Assembly: GCA_016295455.1 (NCBI GenBank)
Contig: JAEDLE010000039.1
Coordinates: 1-18,284 of the forward strand
Direction of reading: 5' to 3'
Length of the DNA stretch: 18,284 nt
DNA from: Bacteroidales bacterium
GTDB lineage: Bacteria > Bacteroidota > Bacteroidia > Bacteroidales > UBA932
Both the position numbers and the translations under genes were made by a program. Each line of letters starts with the position of its first letter. The stretch's first letter is position 1. The notes beneath the pieces were generated by a model. The model was given only the letters and a program-made list of their open reading frames with translations, searched no databases and had not been told where the DNA came from. Shown in pieces: positions 8,046 to 15,549 of this stretch.

Positions 8046-8963
8046 TTATAAGCGTCTGAAAATCAGGCAGGCCCAGCCATCGCGCCCCTTGCGGCCGATG
8101 AGCCTGAGACCCTGTGCGGAAGCGGCATCGATGATGTCAGGGGCATCGCTTTCATAGAAGCCGCTGACCATCAGCAGCCCTCCGTCCGACCTGCTTTCGC
8201 GCGTGTCCACGTTGGCATATCTCATGCCGGCTTTCCTGAGCGATTTAGCGTAGGTGGCCAGGTCCTGAAGTATGATGTTCCTGTGGATGTTGGCCAGAAG
8301 CAGGTCATATGACTCCATCTGGAGCAGGGATGCGTCCCCGCAGCATATGCTCACCCTGTTGCGCAGGCGGTTGAGCGCCACGTTGTCATATCCGGACTGT
8401 GCGGCGACTGCGTCGATGTCTATTCCCGTGGTTTCGGCGGCGCCCATCTTTGCCGCAAGTATCGCCAGAACCGCCGTTCCGCAGCCCAGGTCCATCACCC
8501 TCGCGCCCCTGATGCTCTCCCCGTGCTCGAGCATCGATTCCATCATCATGCAGGTGGTCTGGTGATGGCCTGTCCCGAAAGCCATCTTCGGCTCTATGGT
8601 TATGTTGAAGCGGCTCCTTTTCAGCCCCTTGTGATAAGGCGCCCTGACTGTCACCAGCCTGCCGATACGGATGGGCTCGAAATGACTTTCCCATTCGGCG
8701 TTCCAGTTTTCCGGCACCACCATCGCGGCGCTGGACTCCACCCTGAACGGAAGCCCGGAAAGCACAGTCTTCAGCATCCTGGCGTCATATTCGGATTTCT
8801 GGACATAGGCCTTCAGCACCGGTCTGCCGTCCGCGTCGCTGTCTTCCATGAAAGAGTTGTACGGAAGGTCGGAGAGTTCAGCCTCGATGATTCCGACCGC
8901 GTCCTCGGACCATTCCTGAGGCTTGAGGGTGACTTCGATGTAGTCCTGTGTGTTTATGGTCAT
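8046..8963 (-). CDS. prmA: Ribosomal protein L11 methyltransferase
   Basis: PrmA trimethylates ribosomal protein L11 using S-adenosylmethionine. The 305-residue protein has the N-terminal L11-binding region, then EPKMAFGTGHHQTT (125-138), SAM motif I VMDLGCGTAVLAILAAKMG (from 156), the acidic post-I residue in GIDIDAVA (181-184), and the catalytic-loop motif LLANIHRNI (222-230; usually N-I-N-R-N). An extra stretch of about 18 residues (roughly 244-261) sits between this motif and MVSGFY. Related proteins usually go almost directly from a Pro-Gly-Gly turn to SGFY. The gene starts 22 bases after the AsmA-like gene and is probably co-transcribed with it. Confidence 0.95.
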   Translation of the reverse strand: MTINTQDYIEVTLKPQEWSEDAVGIIEAELSDLPYNSFMEDSDADGRPVLKAYVQKSEYDARMLKTVLSGLPFRVESSAAMVVPENWNAEWESHFEPIRIGRLVTVRAPYHKGLKRSRFNITIEPKMAFGTGHHQTTCMMMESMLEHGESIRGARVMDLGCGTAVLAILAAKMGAAETTGIDIDAVAAQSGYDNVALNRLRNRVSICCGDASLLQMESYDLLLANIHRNIILQDLATYAKSLRKAGMRYANVDTRESRSDGGLLMVSGFYESDAPDIIDAASAQGLRLIGRKGRDGWACLIFRRL

Positions 8964-8985
8964 ATTCTATTGTTATTCATGCGTT

Positions 8986-11900
8986 TTACTGCTGTCCGTC
9001 AGCCGTGTCGGCTCCAAGGATGCCGTCAGGGACTACGAACTCCCCGTCAAGGTCAAGTTCTCCGGTCTCATCCTGAATGAGATCCTCGACTTCTTCCTGT
9101 TCCCTGAGATAGCTGTCAAACATCTTCCTGTCTTCCGGATCCATATCCCCGGCATCGGCGGAAGAATCATAACCCAGTGCGGTCTTTCTGCCGTCTATGG
9201 CTTCCATGGCTTCGGAATTGCCCTTGACAGCTGCCGCCACACCCCGGGAGAATATGTCGTGTATGGCGCTGACCAGGTTCATCTGCATATCCTTCAGTTC
9301 GGCTGTGAATACCGGCACGTTCACGTTCTTGTATTTCGCCTTTCCTATCCTGTATTTCCAGTCGTCGAAATTGCCGCTCAGGTTTATGCCGAAGCGGAAC
9401 GGAATGGGCGACCTGAGCACAGAGACATGGTACTGGAAGCTCTGGTCGAAGTTCTGCAAACCGTTCATTGCCAAAGTATAGCGGTCAACCTTCATTACGA
9501 ACGGGAACACTTCCAGCATATTGTCGCTGATTATGCCCTGAACGGACATGTCTTCTATCTTGCCCATCTTTCTCTCCTTGAACATCAGCACCTTGGCAAG
9601 CTTGTCCAGAGCCTCGTTGTCCTCCATGGCCAAGTCCGTGCCCTTGATGTTCAGGACTCCGTTTATGGACGGCAGGATGAAACTCATATTGGTGTCCAGC
9701 TGGCTGGTGGCGGCGACTTCGCAGTCCAACGTGCCCTTGAATGAGCTGAGCATAGGCATTATCTCATTGACCCCGGGGAAGAGTGCAATCACCTTGTCTG
9801 CGGTGATGCTTGCCATATTCAGGTCGAAGCCCGCAGATATGTCTTTCCTGGACCGGGTCGAATAGAAGCCTTCCAGATAGATGTCTCCCATATTCGAGGT
9901 GGCGACGGTATTCGTTATCTGGAGAGTCCTGTCCTTCATCGCAATGTCCGACTCGAACCAGTCTATCTTCAGGTTGGAGTAGTCTATCTCATTGCCTTCC
10001 AGCTTGATGCTGGCGTTGATGTTTGACGGGATCACTATCAGGGCATTGCTGAGGCTGTCACCGTCTGTATATGCGGCTGAAAGGCTGTCATCCTGAACAG
10101 GCTTTGCCGAAGCGTATCTGACACCTGCCGTATATGCCTCCATCAGCTCGTCGGTGTCTATCCTGCCTGAAGTTACAGAGAGGTCGAGGCCCAGCACCCC
10201 GCGGCGGAGCACTGCCGGCCGTATCCCGTCTATACGTCCTCTGGCGCTGAGGTCGGAACTGCCTATGAGCAGGGTCAGGCTGTCAAGCGAAACCTCTCTG
10301 TCCGAGAACCTTCCGCCCAGGCCTGAAATCTTGTTCCGGATAGGGAAGTAGGGTGTCTGAACCAGACCTTCGGAGAGGCCGAGTTCCCCGCTGAAGTTCC
10401 ATTCGCGGAAATAAGCGGCCACGTTGTCGCTGATGCTGAGATTCAACTCGTCCATGCTGAAATCATCTTCGGTGCGGGAGCTGTCCCTTCTGCTCCTGCG
10501 TGCCCCCTGTGGCCTTTCCCTCTGGGCGCGTTTTGCGGTGGATGCATTGAATTTCAGGCTGTTGAGTATCGCTTTGTTGAGACCCTGGCTGAGGCTTATG
10601 CTGCCGGTAAGGCTTTCTACCGCCAGCACCGGCCTGGTATTGCCCCCGGCGTCCAGATTGGAGAAGCGGAAGCTGTTGTCAGTGGACAACATTCTGACAA
10701 GCAGAGAATCTTCCCCTTCCATCTCGATTTCCCTCGCCCCGAGTCTTCCCGCCAGCGGGTGATGTTCCTTGCCGTATATGGTTTCTATATGCCCCGGAGC
10801 GTTCTGCAGGCTCAGGTCCAGGCCGCTGCCCTTTACGAAAGCCTTGTTCCCGAGACTCGCGTATATGCTGTCGACCGTTCCCTTGAGTCCCAGCAGCTCT
10901 GCTCCGAGCAGGGAATCCTTTCCTACCTTCGCCAGATCTATCTGGGCGTTGTCGAAAAGCAGGGACAGTTCATCGCTGCCATCGGAAAACCCGATGCGGT
11001 CACTCATCAGGAAACCCTGCAGGTCCGCCCTGCCGAAATTGTATGGATCCAGGTCTGACAGGAAGGCATATCCGCTTACGGCTGCCAGCAGATTGCCCCT
11101 GGCGCTCATCCCTTCCGGGAGCAGCTCTCCCAGCCTGTCCAGGGAAATGTCCGACTCCAGATCAATGTACAGAAGGGGATCTTCACACAGCAGGTCTTCA
11201 GCTTCGCCGCTCATTTCCAGCCCGATGCCCGCCATCCTTGCAGTCAGGGATCTGAGGTCCAGGCTGAGCTTTCCGTTACTGTCGGTCATTGCCTCAAGGT
11301 CCAGGGAAGCCGTTCCTTCATCTTCCAGCCCCTTCCATTGAATATGGCTACGTGGGATCACAAGTTCGGCTATCAACTCGGGAAGCGACTGTTTATCAGG
11401 TATATACCAGCCGTCGGCAAGCAGGGTGAGGTCTGCAGTGGCATCTGTGTCAAGTTTCCGGAGTTCAGGCAGGATGCCTGACGGGATGCTGTGAATGATA
11501 TCCCCGAGAGGGCAGGAGTCAATGCTTACCTCGGCCCTGACGCGGGTGCTGTCGCTCAGAAAGACGAAGTCTCCGTTGCCCAGAAGTTCGAGGGCTCCGG
11601 CCCTGGCTTCCAGGGAGTTCAGCTCAAGTCGGGTCAACCCGTCCTCCGGCAGGGTAAGGTCCGCCCTCAGGGCAAATGGCAGCTGCATACTTCCCAAATC
11701 CTTGCTGTTCAGGGTTATGTCACTTTCTGCATTCAGTCTGTAACTGCGGTTCCTGCAGTCTGCCACAAGTTCCCCGAATATGGCATGGAGTTCCTCCCGG
11801 GCAGTCTCTCCTTCGATTTCCAGTCCCCGCACATTGAGCCTGCCTCTGATTCGGTAAGGGTCGGAGAGTTTCAGATGCCCTTCGAAGGACAGTTCCTCAA

Positions 11901-12489
11901 GGGCCACTGACGATCTGAGCCCGTCCTCGAGAGAGACATACCCGACTGCAGCGCCGTCCACCAGCGCAAGTCTGTCGATAATGATGTTGGGCATCCCGCT
12001 CTCCGACTCATTATCCTCCGCCTTGAAGATACTCCAGTTGGTGCTGCTGCTGTCCAGTTTGACGGCATTCAGATTCAGACCGCCGACAGAAACCGAAGGC
12101 AATCTGATCCGCCCCCTCAGCAGAGCCGTCATCCTCAATTTCAACTCCAGCCTTTCAACGCTCGCCAGCGTGTCCGTCGCTTCCGCCATATGCCCGGGAT
12201 GGGGGCAGGCCGCGTTACCATATTTCCCGTGTGCATATGTCAATGCCACATTCCCGATGTCCAGCCTCAGGTTGGGGAAATCTCTGAATATGCTGACCTG
12301 CATGCTGCCTATGCTCAGGTCGCAATCTACATATTCCGATGCGATTCCGAGCAGTTTCTCCTTCGCTGAACCTTTGTTGACCCAGCTTTGTATGGCTATG
12401 CACGTGCCGGACAGCAGTACAGCGACTGCCGCCATGACTACGCACAGGGCGCGAACCACCCTTCCTATGACACTCTTTACGCCTCCCAT
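8986..12489 (-). CDS. AsmA-family large inner-membrane-anchored envelope protein
   Basis: The protein has 1167 residues. A single N-terminal membrane helix (about 11-34, VVRALCVVMAAVAVLLSGTC) is followed by NKGSAKEKLLGIASEYVDCDLSIGSMQVSIFRDFPNLRLDIG, the usual AsmA opening in which an inner-membrane protein extends into the periplasm. The rest is repetitive beta-strand-type sequence, as in the AsmA/TamB group that forms long lipid-carrying grooves. The C-terminal part (DMSVQGIISDNMLEVFPFVMKVDRY, VLRSPIPFRFGINLSG) matches the AsmA C-terminal region. A strongly basic linker (RERPQGARRSRRDSSR) lies near residues 655-680, and the last 50 residues are acidic. The ATG at 12489 is chosen because upstream in-frame sequence would run into the divergent regulator and lacks a helix. 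Lipid transport is inferred from the family. Confidence 0.9.
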   Translation of the reverse strand: MGGVKSVIGRVVRALCVVMAAVAVLLSGTCIAIQSWVNKGSAKEKLLGIASEYVDCDLSIGSMQVSIFRDFPNLRLDIGNVALTYAHGKYGNAACPHPGHMAEATDTLASVERLELKLRMTALLRGRIRLPSVSVGGLNLNAVKLDSSSTNWSIFKAEDNESESGMPNIIIDRLALVDGAAVGYVSLEDGLRSSVALEELSFEGHLKLSDPYRIRGRLNVRGLEIEGETAREELHAIFGELVADCRNRSYRLNAESDITLNSKDLGSMQLPFALRADLTLPEDGLTRLELNSLEARAGALELLGNGDFVFLSDSTRVRAEVSIDSCPLGDIIHSIPSGILPELRKLDTDATADLTLLADGWYIPDKQSLPELIAELVIPRSHIQWKGLEDEGTASLDLEAMTDSNGKLSLDLRSLTARMAGIGLEMSGEAEDLLCEDPLLYIDLESDISLDRLGELLPEGMSARGNLLAAVSGYAFLSDLDPYNFGRADLQGFLMSDRIGFSDGSDELSLLFDNAQIDLAKVGKDSLLGAELLGLKGTVDSIYASLGNKAFVKGSGLDLSLQNAPGHIETIYGKEHHPLAGRLGAREIEMEGEDSLLVRMLSTDNSFRFSNLDAGGNTRPVLAVESLTGSISLSQGLNKAILNSLKFNASTAKRAQRERPQGARRSRRDSSRTEDDFSMDELNLSISDNVAAYFREWNFSGELGLSEGLVQTPYFPIRNKISGLGGRFSDREVSLDSLTLLIGSSDLSARGRIDGIRPAVLRRGVLGLDLSVTSGRIDTDELMEAYTAGVRYASAKPVQDDSLSAAYTDGDSLSNALIVIPSNINASIKLEGNEIDYSNLKIDWFESDIAMKDRTLQITNTVATSNMGDIYLEGFYSTRSRKDISAGFDLNMASITADKVIALFPGVNEIMPMLSSFKGTLDCEVAATSQLDTNMSFILPSINGVLNIKGTDLAMEDNEALDKLAKVLMFKERKMGKIEDMSVQGIISDNMLEVFPFVMKVDRYTLAMNGLQNFDQSFQYHVSVLRSPIPFRFGINLSGNFDDWKYRIGKAKYKNVNVPVFTAELKDMQMNLVSAIHDIFSRGVAAAVKGNSEAMEAIDGRKTALGYDSSADAGDMDPEDRKMFDSYLREQEEVEDLIQDETGELDLDGEFVVPDGILGADTADGQQ

Positions 12490-12526
12490 GATGACCGTTC
12501 TGCGGTTGAGCGGGAACCGCAGTATA

Positions 12527-12534
12527 CAAAGATA
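12527..12534 (-). promoter_or_regulatory. Putative -7 box for the AsmA-like gene
   Basis: TATCTTTG on the minus strand, 38 bases before the AsmA ATG at 12489. Its position supports that start over any upstream one. Confidence 0.6.
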
Positions 12535-12567
12535 AGGAATTAAGTAATCTGAAAAGAATAAGTTGCC

Positions 12568-12575
12568 TATATTTG
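12568..12575 (+). promoter_or_regulatory. Putative -7 box for the CPRC-AraC regulator
   Basis: TATATTTG lies 31 bases before the ATG at 12607, back to back with the AsmA promoter. The 33 bases between the two -7 boxes could let one factor affect both genes. Confidence 0.55.
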
Positions 12576-12606
12576 CAACTCTGACTGTTGACAGAGACTG
12601 AATCAA

Positions 12607-13170
12607 ATGCCTGACAGAATACTGCATATCAAAAATATGGTCTGCCCGCGCTGCATCAGGACGGTGCGTCAATTGCTGGACAGATACTCGATTGCCTATA
12701 GGGATGTTCAGTTGGGGAAGGTGGAACTCCTGACCCCGCTGAGCGCGACTGAAATCGAGACCTTTGAGAAGGCGCTCCTGCAGGAAGGCTTTGAATTGAC
12801 AGGAGACCTGCAATCCTCAAAAGTGGAGACCATACGTCTTGCCATAATCGAATGGGCAAGGATGAGTGGGGAACGGCCCCTGCTCTCTGATTTCCTCAGG
12901 GCAAGGATGCTGAAGGATTACAGTTCCATAAGCAAGCTCTTTTCCCAGATGAACTCGATGTCCGTGGAAAGATATGCCATACTCCAGCGTATAGAATATG
13001 CGAAGGAACTGCTCAGCTACGGGGACAGGTCGATAAGTGAAATAGCGTGGGAACTCGGGTTCAGCAGCCCTGCCCATTTCAGCGCGCAATTCAGGAAAGA
13101 AACAGGAATGAGTCCCAGGCAATTCATTGCTTTGAGAGATAAGGACAGGATTCCGATAGACAGGATATAA
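12607..13170 (+). CDS. AraC-type regulator with N-terminal metal-binding-like domain
   Basis: The 187-residue protein opens with a heavy-metal-associated (HMA)-like domain: ILHIKNMVCPRCIRTVRQLL holds Cys13-x-x-Cys16 in the place where CopZ-type domains have MxCxxC. It is followed by beta strands VELLTPLS and an alpha helix up to about residue 65. Residues 95-180 form an AraC/XylS DNA-binding domain; the second helix-turn-helix is clear in ISEIAWELGFSSPAHFSAQFRKETGMSPRQF. Regulators of this architecture occur in Bacteroidota next to metal transporters. Here the Cu/Zn-type permease follows after 64 bases, so I infer that it senses a soft metal (copper or similar) or thiol state and controls the permease. 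Confidence 0.88.
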   Translation: MPDRILHIKNMVCPRCIRTVRQLLDRYSIAYRDVQLGKVELLTPLSATEIETFEKALLQEGFELTGDLQSSKVETIRLAIIEWARMSGERPLLSDFLRARMLKDYSSISKLFSQMNSMSVERYAILQRIEYAKELLSYGDRSISEIAWELGFSSPAHFSAQFRKETGMSPRQFIALRDKDRIPIDRI

Positions 13171-13182
13171 GCATTATCCATC

Positions 13183-13220
13183 TTTTCGATATTTTCAGAT
13201 AAAGCCTGGTCATATCTTTG
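13183..13220 (+). promoter_or_regulatory. Promoter region of the metal permease, with possible operator repeats
   Basis: TATCTTTG at 13213-13220 is a full -7 match, 14 bases before the ATG at 13235. Just upstream are two similar direct elements, TTTTCGAT (13183-13190) and TTTTCAGAT (13192-13200), about one helical turn apart. AraC proteins often bind direct half-sites next to the promoter, so this is a candidate operator for the regulator upstream. Confidence 0.5.
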
Positions 13221-13234
13221 CGAAAATAAATGAT

Positions 13235-14458
13235 ATGAATCAGTTTTTCGCAATTGTCACAGAAATGGCGCCATACCTGCTGCTGGGTTTCCTCTTTGCC
13301 GGACTCCTGCATGCGTTCATTCCTGCGCAGTTCTATGGTAAATACCTGTCTAAAAACAATTTGAGCTCTGTTCTTTACGCCACGCTTCTGGGTATTCCGC
13401 TGCCCCTGTGCTCCTGCGGAGTAATCCCTGCTGCAATGTCTCTGCGTAAGGAAGGAGCTTCAAAAGGCGCTACGGTGTCCTTTCTCATAGCCACTCCCCA
13501 GACCGGGATGGACAGCATCCTTGCCACCTATGGACTTATGGGTCTGCCTTTTGCCATCATAAGGCCTGTCGCGGCGCTGGTCACGGCTCTTTTCGGAGGC
13601 ACTCTGACCACACTGTCCAACAAGGATGGCGAGCAAATCGTCACCCCGGTGCAGGCTTCAGCGGTGGAGAAGAAAGGCTTTTTCCGGAAGTTGAAGGAAG
13701 CTTTGCGCTATGCTTTTGTGGACATGATGCAGGACATAGGCCGCTGGCTTGTGCTCGGCCTGGTCGTGGCAGCCCTTATAGCCGCCTTTGTGCCGCAGGG
13801 ATGGTTTACGGCTTTCGAGGGAAATACCTGGGCATCCATGCTGCTGGTCCTCTGCATATCCATCCCGATGTACATCTGTGCCACGGGCAGCATCCCTATA
13901 GCTGTTGCCCTGATGCTCAAGGGATTGACCCCCGGAGCTGCGCTGGTTCTGCTCATGGCGGGCCCGGCCTGCAACCTGGCTTCGATATTGGTGGTGAACA
14001 AAGTGATGGGCAAGAAGACTTTGGCACTCTATCTGGGTTCCATCATCCTTGGTGCCGTGACATTCGGGTACCTGGCCGATTATCTGCAATTTCACGGGAC
14101 AGTGAACTTCCTTGGTAAACTGGTTGGGGAGGACGCCTGCTGTCACGCCGGACCGTCGGTTCTGTCAATCATCTCAGGCATCATACTCGTAGTGCTGCTT
14201 ATCAATGCCCTGGTTATCACACGAATCAGGAATAGACACAACAACAATAAAACAACATCGATGAAGACTTACCACATCAAAGGAATGAGCTGCAATCATT
14301 GCAGGCTCTCTGCAGAAAGGGCGATTCTCAATGTCAAGGGCGTCAGCTCAGTGAAAGTTTCTCTTGAAAAGGGAGAGGCCTATGTCGAGGGAACCGCATC
14401 TGCAGAAGACATCTGCAAATCCGTCGAACAGATCGGTTTCTCCTGCACGGCGGAATGA
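13235..14458 (+). CDS. SO_0444-type Cu/Zn efflux permease fused to a C-terminal HMA chaperone domain
   Basis: The 407-residue protein has a permease core of about eight membrane segments (residues 10-330) with the signature motifs PLCSCGVIP (57-65), TPQTG (88-91), PMYICATGSIP (211-221) and GPACN (243-247). These mark the DUF318/ArsP-like permease family, SO_0444 subgroup, linked to Cu/Zn efflux. ACCH at 301-304 may be a further metal site. After a short Asn/Lys/Thr linker, residues 343-407 form a full CopZ/HMA domain: MKTYHIKGMSCNHC with Cys353/Cys356, ending IGFSCTAE. The fused domain could hand metal to the channel. The last part begins with an ATG at 14261 in an A-rich context, so a free 65-residue chaperone could also be made. 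Metal identity is inferred. Confidence 0.9.
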   Translation: MNQFFAIVTEMAPYLLLGFLFAGLLHAFIPAQFYGKYLSKNNLSSVLYATLLGIPLPLCSCGVIPAAMSLRKEGASKGATVSFLIATPQTGMDSILATYGLMGLPFAIIRPVAALVTALFGGTLTTLSNKDGEQIVTPVQASAVEKKGFFRKLKEALRYAFVDMMQDIGRWLVLGLVVAALIAAFVPQGWFTAFEGNTWASMLLVLCISIPMYICATGSIPIAVALMLKGLTPGAALVLLMAGPACNLASILVVNKVMGKKTLALYLGSIILGAVTFGYLADYLQFHGTVNFLGKLVGEDACCHAGPSVLSIISGIILVVLLINALVITRIRNRHNNNKTTSMKTYHIKGMSCNHCRLSAERAILNVKGVSSVKVSLEKGEAYVEGTASAEDICKSVEQIGFSCTAE

Positions 14459-14504
14459 AGCCCTGCCAAGGGATCTTATCTTCCGGGTGCAACCGGACAC
14501 AAGA

Positions 14505-14555
14505 AAGAGGCTGACTGAATTCCGTCGCATAACGACTTTTTTCAGCCAGCCTCTT
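14505..14555. terminator. Bidirectional terminator-like hairpin between permease and rpsU
   Basis: A 15-bp inverted repeat with one mismatch: AAGAGGCTGACTGAA (14505-14519) against TTCAGCCAGCCTCTT (14541-14555). The loop contains a smaller GTCG/CGAC stem. It lies between two convergent genes. Short T-rich stretches follow on each side but neither is a long tract, so efficiency is uncertain. Confidence 0.65.
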
Positions 14556-14584
14556 ATATTATGGATGCCTGCATCCGCGTCAGA

Positions 14585-14779
14585 TTACTGCTCGTCCTGG
14601 AGCTGCAAATGCTGAACGTAGATGGCTTTCTGCATCTTCACTCTCTTCTTTGCTGAAGGCTTCTCGAAGTTCTTCCTTGCGCGAAGCTCACGGATAGCAC
14701 CGGTCTTCTCGAACTTCCTCTTGAATCTCTTGAGAGCTCTCTCAATGTTCTCGCCCTCCTTGATTGGAACTATGATCAT
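14585..14779 (-). CDS. rpsU: Small ribosomal subunit protein bS21
   Basis: The 64-residue basic protein (MIIVPIKEGENIERALKRFK, then FEKTGAIRELRARKNFEKPSAKKR) is a clear bS21, which sits near the 3' end of 16S rRNA. In Bacteroidota, bS21 is known to help bury the anti-Shine-Dalgarno of the 30S subunit. The start is preceded by an unusually strong SD, in contrast to most genes here. The gene has its own promoter inside the end of the sirtuin gene and converges on the permease across a terminator-like hairpin. Confidence 0.97.
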   Translation of the reverse strand: MIIVPIKEGENIERALKRFKRKFEKTGAIRELRARKNFEKPSAKKRVKMQKAIYVQHLQLQDEQ

Positions 14780-14787
14780 CTGTTATA

Positions 14788-14799
14788 CCACCTCCTTTT
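14788..14799 (-). promoter_or_regulatory. Strong Shine-Dalgarno sequence of rpsU
   Basis: On the minus strand the bases read AAAAGGAGGTGG. The AGGAGGT core is at 14790-14796, ten bases from the ATG at 14779. The match to the 16S 3' end extends over AAAGGAGGTG. It is one of only two strong SDs in the window. Confidence 0.9.
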
Positions 14800-14810
14800 A
14801 TTTGCGGACG

Positions 14811-14841
14811 CAAAGATAGGAATTATCGGCTGTTTTCCAAA
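14811..14841 (-). promoter_or_regulatory. Promoter of rpsU
   Basis: On the minus strand, TTTG (14841-14838), a 19-base spacer, then TATCTTTG (14818-14811) match the full Bacteroidota -33/-7 promoter. The -33 element and part of the spacer lie in the last codons of the sirtuin gene. Transcription would begin about 25 bases before the rpsU ATG. Confidence 0.75.
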
Positions 14842-15536
14842 ATTTTTATGAATTTCTCCATTCCGACACCGGCTTTTTCTCTGATGTGCACCACACGCTT
14901 GTCCCTGAGGTTGACATCCTTGGGGTCGATCACATATATGGGAACGCCATCCCTGACATAGCGGTAAAGGCCGGCGGCCGGATAGACCGAAAGGGAGGTG
15001 CCGACTATCAGGAATATGTCTGCCTTCATCACGATGTCCATCGCTTTCTCAATGTTCGGCACAGCCTCCCCGAACCACACGATGTGAGGTCTCAGCTGTG
15101 TCCCGTTCGGGGCAAGGTCACCCACGTCCACCCTCTCATAGCCTATGTCGAAGACCTCGCTTACGGAAAAGTCCCTGTCGTAGGCGCCCTTCTCAGGTCT
15201 CACCTTGGTCACCTCCCCGTGCAGGTGCAGTACCCTGGTGCTGCCCGCCCTTTCGTGGAGATTGTCCACGTTCTGGGTGATCACATCCACGTCATAATCC
15301 TTTTCCAGCGAGGCGATGAGCATATGCCCGCGGTTAGGGGACGCATCCCTGAGCTGCTCCCTCACCCCGTTGTAGAAATCCAGCACATACTGCCTGTCCC
15401 GCTCCCATCCCCTGATTGAAGCAACGTCCTCGGGATCATACTTGTCCCAATAGCCGTTGTTGTCGCGGAATGTGCTGAAACCGCTCTCGGCGCTTATCCC
15501 CGCGCCCGTGAGCACGACCAGTCTTTTCTTTGCCAT
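14823..15536 (-). CDS. cobB: Sirtuin, NAD-dependent protein deacylase (no Zn cysteines)
   Basis: Sirtuins remove acyl groups from protein lysines using NAD+. The 237-residue protein shows the NAD-binding GAGISAESGFSTFRD (11-25), TQNVDNLHERAG (87-98), the catalytic His106 in LHLHGE, and VGTSLSVYPAAGL (178-190). The whole protein has no cysteine, so the usual four-Cys zinc site is absent. This fits a Bacteroidota-type clade in which the segment before GTQLRPHIVWFGE is Cys-free. In the FYNxxR segment used by CobB and SIRT5 to hold succinyl groups (Tyr-x-x-Arg), the sequence is FYNGVR, which places Val where Arg is expected. The gene starts 13 bases after the ATPase gene, so the two are likely co-transcribed. 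Confidence 0.93.
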   Translation of the reverse strand: MAKKRLVVLTGAGISAESGFSTFRDNNGYWDKYDPEDVASIRGWERDRQYVLDFYNGVREQLRDASPNRGHMLIASLEKDYDVDVITQNVDNLHERAGSTRVLHLHGEVTKVRPEKGAYDRDFSVSEVFDIGYERVDVGDLAPNGTQLRPHIVWFGEAVPNIEKAMDIVMKADIFLIVGTSLSVYPAAGLYRYVRDGVPIYVIDPKDVNLRDKRVVHIREKAGVGMEKFIKILENSR

Positions 15537-15549
15537 GTTCGCAGAAAAA

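Noticed and set aside
8950..9744. Long plus-strand open frame of 264 codons
   Set aside because: It lies fully antisense to the AsmA-like gene, has no recognisable domain, and is explained by the codon bias of the opposite strand.
12490..12813. In-frame upstream extension of the AsmA-like protein by about 108 residues
   Set aside because: It would overlap the divergent regulator gene antisense and skip a well-placed promoter, and the membrane helix starts naturally after the ATG at 12489.
14482..14497. Small hairpin TCCGG/CCGGA after the permease
   Set aside because: Five pairs with no T-tract; the larger hairpin at 14505-14555 is the better terminator candidate.
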